Below are positions 26,767-34,558 of a DNA stretch of 44,455 bases, piece after piece. The position numbers and the translations under genes are program-made. The DNA is from Carboxylicivirga sp. GTDB lineage: Bacteria > Bacteroidota > Bacteroidia > Bacteroidales > Marinilabiliaceae. Where the stretch lies: positions 1 through 44,455 of the forward strand of contig JAOARW010000072.1 of assembly GCA_025210475.1 (NCBI GenBank), in the 5' to 3' direction. The number at the start of each line of letters is the position of its first letter. Positions within the stretch are counted from its first letter, which is position 1. The notes under the pieces are model-generated. The model did no database searches. It had not been told where the DNA came from and saw only the letters and a list, made by a program, of their open reading frames with translations.

Positions 26767-27717
26767 ATGCACAATCCTCTAGTTTCGATTATCATACCGT
26801 GTTACAACGTTGAATTATACATCAAAGAATGTATTGAATCATGCATTAATCAAAGCTATAAAAACATTGAGATTATCTGCATTGATAATAATTGTAGTGA
26901 CAACACTGTGCCCATCATTAAATCACTTCAAAGTCAATATCCCAAAATTTCTCTGTTGCATGAAACTAAACAAGGAGCTGCTGCTGCTCGAAACACAGGT
27001 CTTCGCAATTGTAAAGGTGAATGGATTCAGTTACTTGATGCCGACGACTTGATTTTGAAGAATAAAATTGAACATCAAATTAGTTTAGCAAAGGATAATA
27101 TTGCATTTGTAGCAGGAGCCAGCACCTATCTGAAGACTAATGGTCAGAAAATTAATCATCAGGTCAATGACAAAAACCTCGTCTTCAATTTATTTTTTCA
27201 GTTACTCGGCAATACCTGCTCGAATCTTTACAATGCCCAAATAGTAAAACAAACCAACTTACAAGATGAATCCTTAAGTTTTAGTGAAGAAACTGATTTC
27301 ATGTTTAGTTTGTTAAAATGCTGTCCTAAAATAGTAGCAGATGAACAAGCACTAACAATCATCAGAGAACGTCATTATGGTTCGATTAACAAAGGAGATA
27401 AAACAAAAAAACACATTGGTTTTATTGAAGTTCGATACCGCTTAATTAAGTTCCTTCAACAAATTAAACCTGAGTATTACCAAGCAAATAGAGAACAGTT
27501 CAACAACTATATTTTTGAGCACATAAGAGCACTGGCTCGCAACGACTTTGAACTAGCCGATATTTATCGTAAAAAGTTTGAAATTCTATCTCTTAATAGT
27601 TCTATGGTCAGCGGTAAGAAGAAATTGTATGCCCTCCTATTCAACTCCTTAGGATTTTACACCACGGAAAAAATTATAAATTTTCTATCAATTCTAAAAG
27701 CATTTCGAACAAAGTAA
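26767..27717 (+). CDS. Family 2 glycosyltransferase (first of a convergent pair)
   Basis: GT-A fold glycosyltransferase, 316 residues. VSIIIPCYNVELYIKECI and INQSYKNIEIICIDNN form the nucleotide-binding beginning; LLDADDLIL is the DxD-type metal motif around residue 95. The rest is poorly conserved. It probably adds a sugar to surface polysaccharide or a glycan on the cytosolic face, but donor and acceptor are unknown. It converges with the next glycosyltransferase, and their 3' ends overlap by 24 bases. It is more AT-rich than glnS beside it. Confidence 0.87.
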   Translation: MHNPLVSIIIPCYNVELYIKECIESCINQSYKNIEIICIDNNCSDNTVPIIKSLQSQYPKISLLHETKQGAAAARNTGLRNCKGEWIQLLDADDLILKNKIEHQISLAKDNIAFVAGASTYLKTNGQKINHQVNDKNLVFNLFFQLLGNTCSNLYNAQIVKQTNLQDESLSFSEETDFMFSLLKCCPKIVADEQALTIIRERHYGSINKGDKTKKHIGFIEVRYRLIKFLQQIKPEYYQANREQFNNYIFEHIRALARNDFELADIYRKKFEILSLNSSMVSGKKKLYALLFNSLGFYTTEKIINFLSILKAFRTK

Positions 27718-28695
27718 TTTTGTTTTATAAAATGCCAGCCATCTTGCGACCTTCCAGCCGGCTAATCGATTTACCCGGCTTATAAAGCAACCTCTAATAC
27801 CATATACATAATTACTGCCTCCCAAAACTTCACAACGCTTCATAGCTTCTTTACATAAATTTCTATGCTTCGGATAATATGCCATCGCATAGAGCTTGTA
27901 TTGCGTTGCAATCGCCAGTTTCGATTCATCGGAATTTACTTTTTTAAACTGGTATTCTTGTTTTAATTCAGTACTTCTCAAATTACTTGTAAATTGCTCC
28001 TTACCCATCTTTGCCGATTGGTTATTTCCATTTTTAAACCTTCTGTAATAACACTTTACACCTTCTGTTAAAATTATTTCAGAAGCATTCATACAAATTC
28101 TGGCATAAAATTCTCCATCAGCGTCTTTTTTAAGAGATTCATCCCATAATCCATACTGCTGTATTAATGAACGATGCACCAACCAAGCATGTGCTGCTAT
28201 CATCCCGACAAATCCATTAGCACCCCATAAGACCTTAAACAGTTCTTCTGGCTTATCTGTAGAAAACAAATAATCATCGTTACAAATTTCTTTATTAACA
28301 TCATGGTAGAAATGATGAGTTGAACAAATAGCAGCTGAATTTGGAATGGCTTTGATTTCATTAACCTGCCTCCCAATCTTATGTGTTGAAATTAAGTCAT
28401 CGGCGTCTAAGAACTGAATAAGTGATCCGTTGGAATTTTGAAAACCGATATTTCGGGCAGCCGGAGCACCTTTGTTTTCAGTTTTAATAATGTGAATTCT
28501 TTCATCACCAATACTTTTCACCACCTCAAGACTACAATCGGTTGATCCATCATCAACAACAATGATTTCGATATTAACATACGTTTGATTAATAACAGAC
28601 TCAAGGCAGTCACTTATATAAGGTGCGGCATTAAATAAAGGAATTATAACAGACACCAGAGGCTGGATCTCTGGATTTGTTTTGTTTTTTGACAT
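27694..28695 (-). CDS. Family 2 glycosyltransferase (second of a convergent pair)
   Basis: GT-A glycosyltransferase of 333 residues, with VSVIIPLFNAAPYISDCL, IEIIVVDDGSTD and FLDADDLIS (DxD). It is similar in its first 110 residues to the convergent neighbour, but the C-terminal halves differ. Its start codon lies right against the terminator of gltX (28699-28748), so it probably has its own promoter, which I could not locate. The 3' end overlaps the neighbour by 24 bases on the opposite strand. Confidence 0.87.
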   Translation of the reverse strand: MSKNKTNPEIQPLVSVIIPLFNAAPYISDCLESVINQTYVNIEIIVVDDGSTDCSLEVVKSIGDERIHIIKTENKGAPAARNIGFQNSNGSLIQFLDADDLISTHKIGRQVNEIKAIPNSAAICSTHHFYHDVNKEICNDDYLFSTDKPEELFKVLWGANGFVGMIAAHAWLVHRSLIQQYGLWDESLKKDADGEFYARICMNASEIILTEGVKCYYRRFKNGNNQSAKMGKEQFTSNLRSTELKQEYQFKKVNSDESKLAIATQYKLYAMAYYPKHRNLCKEAMKRCEVLGGSNYVYGIRGCFISRVNRLAGWKVARWLAFYKTKLLCSKCF

Positions 28696-28698
28696 AAA

Positions 28699-28748
28699 AA
28701 AGCTGTTTGATATACAATATTACACAAATTGCATTACCAAACAGCTTT
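28699..28748 (-). terminator. Terminator of gltX
   Basis: AAAGCTGTTTG and CAAACAGCTTT are perfectly complementary (11 bp) with a 28-base loop. On the minus strand the stem ends in GCTTTTTTAT, a T-run. It starts 20 bases after gltX and ends a few bases before the ATG of the downstream glycosyltransferase. Confidence 0.72.
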
Positions 28749-28767
28749 AAATTATTTTAACCGATTC

Positions 28768-30291
28768 TTATGCTAAACCTTCAACAGCCGCTTTCACGCG
28801 ATTAATCGTTTCTTCTTTTCCGATCATTTCAGCAATCGTCATCAGGTCGGGACCGAAGCCTCCTCCAACAAGTGCCAATCGGAATGCATTCATCACCAAT
28901 CCAAACCCAAGGCCTTTAGCCTCAATCTGAGCCGAAATACTTGCCTTAATGGCATCCGCTTTCCAGCTTTCCACTTTCTCCAACTCGGTAGTTAGTTCTG
29001 CCATAAAAGCAGGCACATCACCTTTCCAGCGTTTCTTTACCACTTTAGGGTCGTATTCGCCCGGTGCTTGAAAAAAGAAGGCACTCTGCTCCCATAATTC
29101 GCTAACAAAGTTGACACGTTCTTTAACCATGCCCACCACTTGAGCCACAAATTCAGGCTCTGCTGCGATTCCCTTTTCTGTTAATTCAGTTAAATAAAGC
29201 CCGGCTAATTCAGCATCATCTTTACGTACCAAATGTTGTTGATTAAACCACTTGGCTTTATCCGGGTCGAAACGGGCACCCGATTTATTAACACGCTCGA
29301 TAGAAAATAACTCTATTAACTCATCCATCGAGAATAGCTCCTGCTCTGTTCCCGGGTTCCATCCCAATAATGCCAGTAAGTTAACCACTGCTTCGGGGAA
29401 ATATCCGCTCTCGCGATAACCGGCTGCAATGCCATCTTCCAACTGCCAGTTTAATGGAAACACTGGGAAACCGCCTTTATCACCATCTCGCTTGGATAAT
29501 TTACCCTTCCCGGTTGGTTTCAAGATCAATGGCAAGTGAGCAAACTGTGGCATGGTATCTTCCCAATTTAAGGCTCGATACAACATGATGTGCAATGGCA
29601 CTGATGGCAACCACTCTTCGCCTCGAATAACGTGTGAAATATCCATCAGGTGATCATCCACAATATTTGCCAAGTGATAAGTTGGTAACTGATCGGCACT
29701 TTTATAAAGTACTTTATCATCAAGCGTATTGGTATTAAAGGTTACTGAACCACGCACCATGTCGTTGGTCTGAACTTCAGTATCTACTGGCATTTTAAAA
29801 CGGATCACCCATGGCTCTCCCGCTTCCATTCGCTGCTTCACCTCATCCTCAGATAAGGATAATGAATTTTTTAAGCCCTCGCGACTATGCATATCGTAAG
29901 CAAAAGTCTTTTTATCAGCTTCGGCCTGTGAACGCATCGCATCCAACTCTTCAGGTGTATCAAATGCATAATAAGCCCATCCTGTTTCAACCAACTGATC
30001 GGCATATTTTTTATAAATCTCGCGACGCTCGCTTTGCTTATAAGGTCCATATTCGCCACCTTGTTTCACACCTTCATCAATGGTCATGCCCAACCATTCC
30101 ATACTTTCGTTGATGTATTCTTCGGCACCTTCAACAAATCGTGTTGAATCGGTATCTTCAATACGAAGGATAAAGTCACCACCATGTTTTTTAGCAAACA
30201 GATAGTTGAACAAAGCGGTACGAACACCACCAATATGCAATGGTCCGGTCGGACTAGGTGCAAAGCGCACACGTACTTTACGAGTTGTCAT
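28768..30291 (-). CDS. gltX: Glutamyl-tRNA synthetase
   Basis: Class I synthetase for tRNA-Glu, 507 residues. VRVRFAPSPTGPLHIGGVRTAL carries the HIGH equivalent, RIEDTD follows, and KLSKRDGDKGG is the KMSKS loop. The C-terminal all-helical anticodon domain is present. Since a GlnRS gene lies 2.1 kb away, misacylation of tRNA-Gln would not be needed. A TATCTTTG promoter element lies directly upstream and a terminator downstream, so it is monocistronic. Confidence 0.97.
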   Translation of the reverse strand: MTTRKVRVRFAPSPTGPLHIGGVRTALFNYLFAKKHGGDFILRIEDTDSTRFVEGAEEYINESMEWLGMTIDEGVKQGGEYGPYKQSERREIYKKYADQLVETGWAYYAFDTPEELDAMRSQAEADKKTFAYDMHSREGLKNSLSLSEDEVKQRMEAGEPWVIRFKMPVDTEVQTNDMVRGSVTFNTNTLDDKVLYKSADQLPTYHLANIVDDHLMDISHVIRGEEWLPSVPLHIMLYRALNWEDTMPQFAHLPLILKPTGKGKLSKRDGDKGGFPVFPLNWQLEDGIAAGYRESGYFPEAVVNLLALLGWNPGTEQELFSMDELIELFSIERVNKSGARFDPDKAKWFNQQHLVRKDDAELAGLYLTELTEKGIAAEPEFVAQVVGMVKERVNFVSELWEQSAFFFQAPGEYDPKVVKKRWKGDVPAFMAELTTELEKVESWKADAIKASISAQIEAKGLGFGLVMNAFRLALVGGGFGPDLMTIAEMIGKEETINRVKAAVEGLA

Positions 30292-30308
30292 ATGTTGTTT
30301 TTTTTTTG

Positions 30309-30316
30309 CAAAGATA
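30309..30316 (-). promoter_or_regulatory. Bacteroidetes -7 element TATCTTTG before gltX
   Basis: On the minus strand TATCTTTG is a perfect TAnnTTTG match that ends 18 bases upstream of the ATG at 30291. Confidence 0.5.
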
Positions 30317-30381
30317 GTTTTTATAAGTTGATTTGGTAAGCTGCTGATTTGACGATTTGAAAATTAAGAACTCCAAAATCA

Positions 30382-30864
30382 GCCTGCGCAACTACGAGAA
30401 GAACTTTTAGATTTACTCATGCGCTCTGACCGCTTGCGAGAAACACTTCAAGAATCGATCATTTGCTCTGTACACTTGCGAGAAGGACTTTAAGAACTGA
30501 TTAACCACTCTGACCATTTGCGAGAGCGATTTCATGAACCGTTTAAACGCCTTGTTCACCTGCGAGAAGCACTTTATGAACCGTTCATCGGCTCTGTACG
30601 CTTGCATGAAAGATTTAAGAACTGATTAACCATACAGACCACTTACGAGAGTGATTTCATAACCGATTAACCACCTTGTCCACCTGCGAGAAGCACTTTA
30701 TGAACCGTTCATCCCCCTTGCACACTTGCGGGAAAGATTTTTAAGAACTGATTAACCATACTGACCACTTGCGAGAGCGATTTCATGAATCGTTTAACCA
30801 CCTTGTTCACCTGCGAGAAGCACTTTATGAACCGTTCATCAACCCGGCACACTTGCAAGAGTGT
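30382..30864. repeat. 42-bp tandem array, about 11.5 copies, with a three-unit higher-order period
   Basis: Head-to-tail units start at about 30382, 30424, 30466, 30508, 30550, 30592, 30633, 30674, 30716, 30759, 30801 and 30843. Lengths are 41-43 bases and the shared core is TTGCGAGA followed by an AAGAACTGATTAACCA or ATGAACCGTTCAT segment. Three unit types alternate: GCGATTTCATGAA, AGCACTTTATGAACC and AAGATTTAAGAACTG. The type-3 copies start at 30466, 30592, 30716 and 30843, an interval of 124-127 bases, so there is a higher-order repeat. On the minus strand 42 bases encode a 14-residue repeat (RANDRFLKCFSQVY-like) that stays open for only 64 codons before 1-base indels break it. No start signal or homologue is recognised, so I do not call a gene. 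Confidence 0.85.
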
Positions 30865-30960
30865 TTATCGGGACTTAATAATGGTATTTACCAGTGATAA
30901 GCTTGCAAAATAAAAAATCATAATGCTATATCCTATTGGCTTGGTTAAAAATATAGTTAA

Positions 30961-31232
30961 GTCCTGAAGGGACTAAATACGAATAACCATTGGTGAAACC
31001 AATGGAAAGCAAGCTATTATTTTTCAGACCTGTAAGGTCGCTACGTATCAGGATAGGTCGAAGGCCTATTATAAAGAATTAGCAATCCAGTAGGCGTGAA
31101 AGGCCGACACGTAATAAATACACCTAGTTTAAAGTTCATTGCATAATGTAACGGACTTTCAGCCCTAACAATGAAACTTCAACTTTACCATAGGCCTTCA
31201 GCCTACGCTATTACGTATTGTCCATTCAGGAC
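30961..31232. repeat. Palindrome-rich 272-bp element bounded by inverted GTCC...GGAC hairpins
   Basis: A chain of short hairpins: GTCCTGAAGGGAC (30961-30973), CCATTGGTGAAACCAATGG (30987-31005), GACCTGTAAGGTC (31027-31039), ATAGGTCGAAGGCCTAT (31053-31069), TAGGCCTTCAGCCTA (31191-31205) and GTCCATTCAGGAC (31220-31232). The outermost pair are inverted copies with one mismatch. Left-half loops read GAA/TGAA and right-half loops read TTCA, so the element is also an overall inverted repeat (for example 31053-31076 against 31184-31206). The pattern resembles REP/BIME-type interspersed elements mobilised by RAYT transposases, but no transposase is present. It is non-coding. Confidence 0.72.
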
Positions 31233-31300
31233 AAGTAAAAACCAATTATACCCACTATAATAATTGACCAACAACAAACCAGTCGCAATCACCAATACAA

Positions 31301-31328
31301 AGAGGTTGCCCCAAAACAGGCAACCTCT
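31301..31328 (-). terminator. Stem-loop terminator at the end of the sugar operon
   Basis: AGAGGTTGCC and GGCAACCTCT form a perfect 10-bp stem with an 8-base loop, 27 bases past the last stop of the minus-strand sugar operon. The following CTTTGT has only a short T-run, so termination in both directions is possible. Confidence 0.62.
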
Positions 31329-31354
31329 TACCACTAACTAAATAATAAAATAAA

Positions 31355-32206
31355 CTATTTAACATACGGCACATTCATCAAATATTCCAGACTTTGCCTA
31401 ACGCTTTCAAGTGGTTCAAAACTGTATCGTTCCACCTCAACAATAATCTCTTGCATGCCTGATTGAGAGGCTTTCTTAAAGATGGGCTTAAAATCCATCT
31501 TACCACTTTCTCCCAGTTCTTTTTCATCTTTCACATGCCATAATTCAAAGCGCTTGGGATATTTCTTAAAATAATCGATGGCATCCTTTCCTCCAACCAT
31601 TATCCAATAAAGATCCAATTGAAACATGACTTTCTGAGGATCGGTGTTTTCCAGCATATAATCATAGCGAACAATGCCATCCAACTCTTCGAACTCTTTA
31701 TCGTGGTTGTGGTAGCCAAAGCGAATACCCTTTTTATTGCACAGCTCACCAATGGTATTAAAATAATCGCAGTAACGCTGTAAATCCTCCAATGAACCAT
31801 AGCCTTTTTTGTCCATAAAAGGTTGCACCATGTACTTCACTCCGGCTTTGGCATGAGCCTCAATACACTCCTTCCACCAAGTCATTGATTTATCCCAATT
31901 TTGTTTCTCGGGCAAGGCCTGCCCACAATGGGAAGCTGTAAACTCAAGCCCGTTATCATTCAGCAGTTGCTTAAACACCAACGGTTCCATGCCATAGAAT
32001 TATCCTATATCGTAGCCGGCCGCTTCAACAAAGACATAACCCATTTCGCCCAATTGCCTGATTGTGCCCTCCGGATCTTTTTTCATGTCCTCGCGCACCG
32101 ACCACAATTGGATGCCAATGCGTTTATTTTGCTTCTGACTAACTCCCATTAGTGAATTGCTTAATAACAATAGCACCATGCACAGAACAACAGCGTGGCG
32201 CATCAT
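31355..32206 (-). pseudogene. Secreted sugar phosphate isomerase/epimerase (TIM barrel) interrupted by an in-frame TAA
   Basis: Read through, the frame gives a protein of about 282 residues: a signal peptide (MRHAVVLCMVLLLLSNSLMG), the barrel start IGIQLWSVREDM, then SHCGQALPE, FGYHNHDKEFEELDG, FQLDLYWIMVGG, ELWHVKDEK and EIIVEVERYSF. This is the AP-endonuclease-2-like isomerase/epimerase family of Bacteroidetes sugar operons. Codon 69 (32000-32002) is TAA in ...AAGYDIG-stop-FYGMEP..., with no shift of frame. Homologues, as I recall, have GKFYGM, so one AAA-to-TAA change would explain it. The first ATG after the stop (31990) would give 211 residues without a signal peptide. Its start overlaps the DUF1080 gene by 4 bases. 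Confidence 0.82.
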
Positions 32207-32949
32207 AATTCTTTAATTTTAATATTGCGGAACCACACGTCGTCGCCATGATCCTGCAGGCCTATATAACCTTCGGTAGCCACATCTGCCCAATTGGCAT
32301 TTAAATCAGGAAACTTACTTCCGGCCACTTGCTTATTCCATTCGGGTGTCCATAAATGGTATTCAACCACTCTTTCACCATTCTGAATATGCCATACCGA
32401 GCCTTTGTAAACTTTAATCTCCACCGAGTTCCATTCTCCAAATGGCTTGGCATTCTGTGGAACAGCCGGGTATAAATCATACAATGATCCGGCCTGACGA
32501 TTACCCGCAATACCTTCTTCTGCATCAGGATGATTAATATTGTCCAATATTTGCATTTCAGGAGCTGTCTTCCAAATAAAATCCAATGAATCGGTTTCCT
32601 GTCCCAAGTAAAAGATGCCGGAGTTGCCGCCTTCCGAGATCTTCCACTCAAGCTTCAGGTGGAAATTCCCAAACTTTTTGGCACCATAAATAATATCGCC
32701 ACGATCTTTACCACCTGCTTCGCCTCGTCCCGATCCCGGGCAATAAATGGTTCCATCTTCTGTAATTTCCCATCCCGAAGGAAAAGTTTCCTTACCATAA
32801 TTGCGCCATCCTTCAGTGGTTTGACCATCAAACAACAACTGCCAACCATCGGCTTTTTCTTTTTTGGTAAGCGTATTAGGCGCCTGTGGTTTATCACAAC
32901 AGGCTGCAAAAAAAATCGCAATAAGACTAATTAGAAATAAGTTTTTCAT
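32203..32949 (-). CDS. DUF1080 / 3-keto-disaccharide hydrolase-family lipoprotein
   Basis: A 248-residue lipoprotein: signal peptide with lipobox FFAAC and Cys near residue 17, then a single PF06439 (3-keto-disaccharide hydrolase, formerly DUF1080) beta-sandwich. Typical motifs are LLFDGQTTEGWRNYG, LKLEWKISEGGNSGIFY, PEMQILDN and GYIGLQDHGDDVWFRNIKIKEL. Members act on 3-keto-glycosides made by Gfo/Idh/MocA oxidoreductases, and two such genes lie directly upstream. The location is periplasmic or surface-exposed. ATGA overlap with the next gene implies coupling. Confidence 0.9.
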   Translation of the reverse strand: MKNLFLISLIAIFFAACCDKPQAPNTLTKKEKADGWQLLFDGQTTEGWRNYGKETFPSGWEITEDGTIYCPGSGRGEAGGKDRGDIIYGAKKFGNFHLKLEWKISEGGNSGIFYLGQETDSLDFIWKTAPEMQILDNINHPDAEEGIAGNRQAGSLYDLYPAVPQNAKPFGEWNSVEIKVYKGSVWHIQNGERVVEYHLWTPEWNKQVAGSKFPDLNANWADVATEGYIGLQDHGDDVWFRNIKIKEL

Positions 32950-32983
32950 TTTTATTAGGTTTTAATTTATTTGTAGGTAATTA

Positions 32984-34468
32984 TCAAACAGGCATATCGG
33001 GCAAGGTCCAACCATCCCTGTATTTATGTTTTATCAGTTCTTGAGCAAATTCATTGGCGTTTACCGGTTTTGTCCATTCCTTGTCGAAAGTGGGATGACC
33101 ATCATGAATTTTAAAGCCATCGCTAATAACTGTTTTAATGGTTTCATCATCGTCAATATTAGTAAAGCGCATGCTTTCACCATCCCATTCCAACTCTTTA
33201 TTTAAGGCTTGCAAACGAACGGCCAACACACCCATTACCACCATTTCGTTAAATGGTCCTGCCTCACTAAACGGAGATAGTGTTTCGATTCTTTGCTCCG
33301 GCGATTCTTTACAGGCTCTTACCCAATCCATTTCGTGACTCGTACTGATACGTGGCAGAGTTTTCGGTACATTCGGTTTACGTCCTGACAGCAACCAGGG
33401 ACGACGACCATAACACCCACACACCAATGTATCCTTTGTTCCGTGGAACAATACACCACCGCCCTGATAATTCATATCCTTGCCTGCCGGCCATCCTTCT
33501 GGTTTAAGCGGTTGTAAGCCTCCATCATACCAATGCACTTCAACTTCGGGCATGGCTACCTTTGGTAAGTTTTCTCGTTTGGGAAATACCAGACGTACCT
33601 TTTGCGCCACAGGTGCTGCATCGGTCAATAACAAAGTAGAACTACCCTGTGCTTTAACCGGGTACCCAAGGTTTAAGCCTTTAAAAACGGGGTGCAGAAT
33701 ATGACAGGCCATATCGCCCAGGGCACCTGTTCCAAAATCCCACCAGCCTCTGAAATTCCAAGGCGTATATATTTCGTTGTAAGGACGCATTTGGGCAGGA
33801 CCAATAAATGAATCCCAATCCATGGTTGGCGGAACAGCCTGCTCTTCTGTAGGACGGTTTAGGCCTTGAGGCCAAATGGGGCGATCGGTGAAGGCTTCCA
33901 CTTTTCGTACTTCGCCAATTTCGCCATTATGAATCCATTCGGTAATGGTAGCCACGCCTTCGCCCGATGCGCCCTGATTACCCATTTGGGTGGCTACTTT
34001 ATGTTTGGCAGCCAGTTTGGTTAAAAGGCGTGATTCATAAACAGTATGAGTTAACGGTTTTTCAACGTAGACATGTTTCCCCAAAGTAATAGCATGGGCT
34101 GCTACAATGGCATGGGTATGATCGGCTGTTGCCACCACCACGGCATCGATGTCCTTCGCCATCTCATCAAACATCTTACGCCAATCCTTGTATTTTTTTG
34201 CATTGGGAAAGTAATCGAAACAAGCTTTTGCATAACGCCAGTCAACATCACATAAGGCCACAATGTTCTCACTTTCGACGGCTTTAAGAACACCAAATCC
34301 TCTACCACCAACACCTACGCCGGCAATGTTTAATTTGTCATTCTTTGATTTACGACGCTTCTTTTGTGCGACCATTGAAGGCATAATGGTTAATCCTGCG
34401 GCGGCTAAACCCGCATTGGTGATAAACCGTCTGCGGTTCATCTCTGCCCATTTTTCATTAGTGCTCAT
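32984..34468 (-). CDS. Tat-exported Gfo/Idh/MocA oxidoreductase (first of two)
   Basis: NAD(P)-dependent oxidoreductase, 494 residues. A twin-arginine signal (NRRRFITNAGLAAAGL, residues 11-26) shows export in folded form with cofactor bound. The Rossmann motif is GVGVGGRGFGVLKA, and the catalytic-lysine motif reads YVEKPLTHT. The C-terminal domain has WDFGTGALGDMACH, typical of the large Bacteroidetes and Planctomycetes Gfo/Idh/MocA proteins. Candidate reaction is oxidation of a glycoside at C3, with the DUF1080 hydrolase 34 bases downstream as partner. Substrate unknown. Confidence 0.9.
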   Translation of the reverse strand: MSTNEKWAEMNRRRFITNAGLAAAGLTIMPSMVAQKKRRKSKNDKLNIAGVGVGGRGFGVLKAVESENIVALCDVDWRYAKACFDYFPNAKKYKDWRKMFDEMAKDIDAVVVATADHTHAIVAAHAITLGKHVYVEKPLTHTVYESRLLTKLAAKHKVATQMGNQGASGEGVATITEWIHNGEIGEVRKVEAFTDRPIWPQGLNRPTEEQAVPPTMDWDSFIGPAQMRPYNEIYTPWNFRGWWDFGTGALGDMACHILHPVFKGLNLGYPVKAQGSSTLLLTDAAPVAQKVRLVFPKRENLPKVAMPEVEVHWYDGGLQPLKPEGWPAGKDMNYQGGGVLFHGTKDTLVCGCYGRRPWLLSGRKPNVPKTLPRISTSHEMDWVRACKESPEQRIETLSPFSEAGPFNEMVVMGVLAVRLQALNKELEWDGESMRFTNIDDDETIKTVISDGFKIHDGHPTFDKEWTKPVNANEFAQELIKHKYRDGWTLPDMPV

Positions 34469-34558
34469 GTTAATTTCTAATAGATGGGTTAATAATGTAA
34501 GGCTTTGACAGTAAGACTCTGGCTCTCACTCTAAGCCCTGGGTGATTTTATTGGATTA

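Noticed and set aside
30413..30607. 64-codon minus-strand gene with 14-residue repeats
   Set aside because: It is a reading of the tandem array; the periodicity follows from the 42-base unit, the frame is broken by indels in neighbouring copies, and no start signal precedes it.
30382..30864. CRISPR array
   Set aside because: The units are contiguous and divergent in all parts; there are no constant repeats alternating with unique spacers, and no cas genes in the window.
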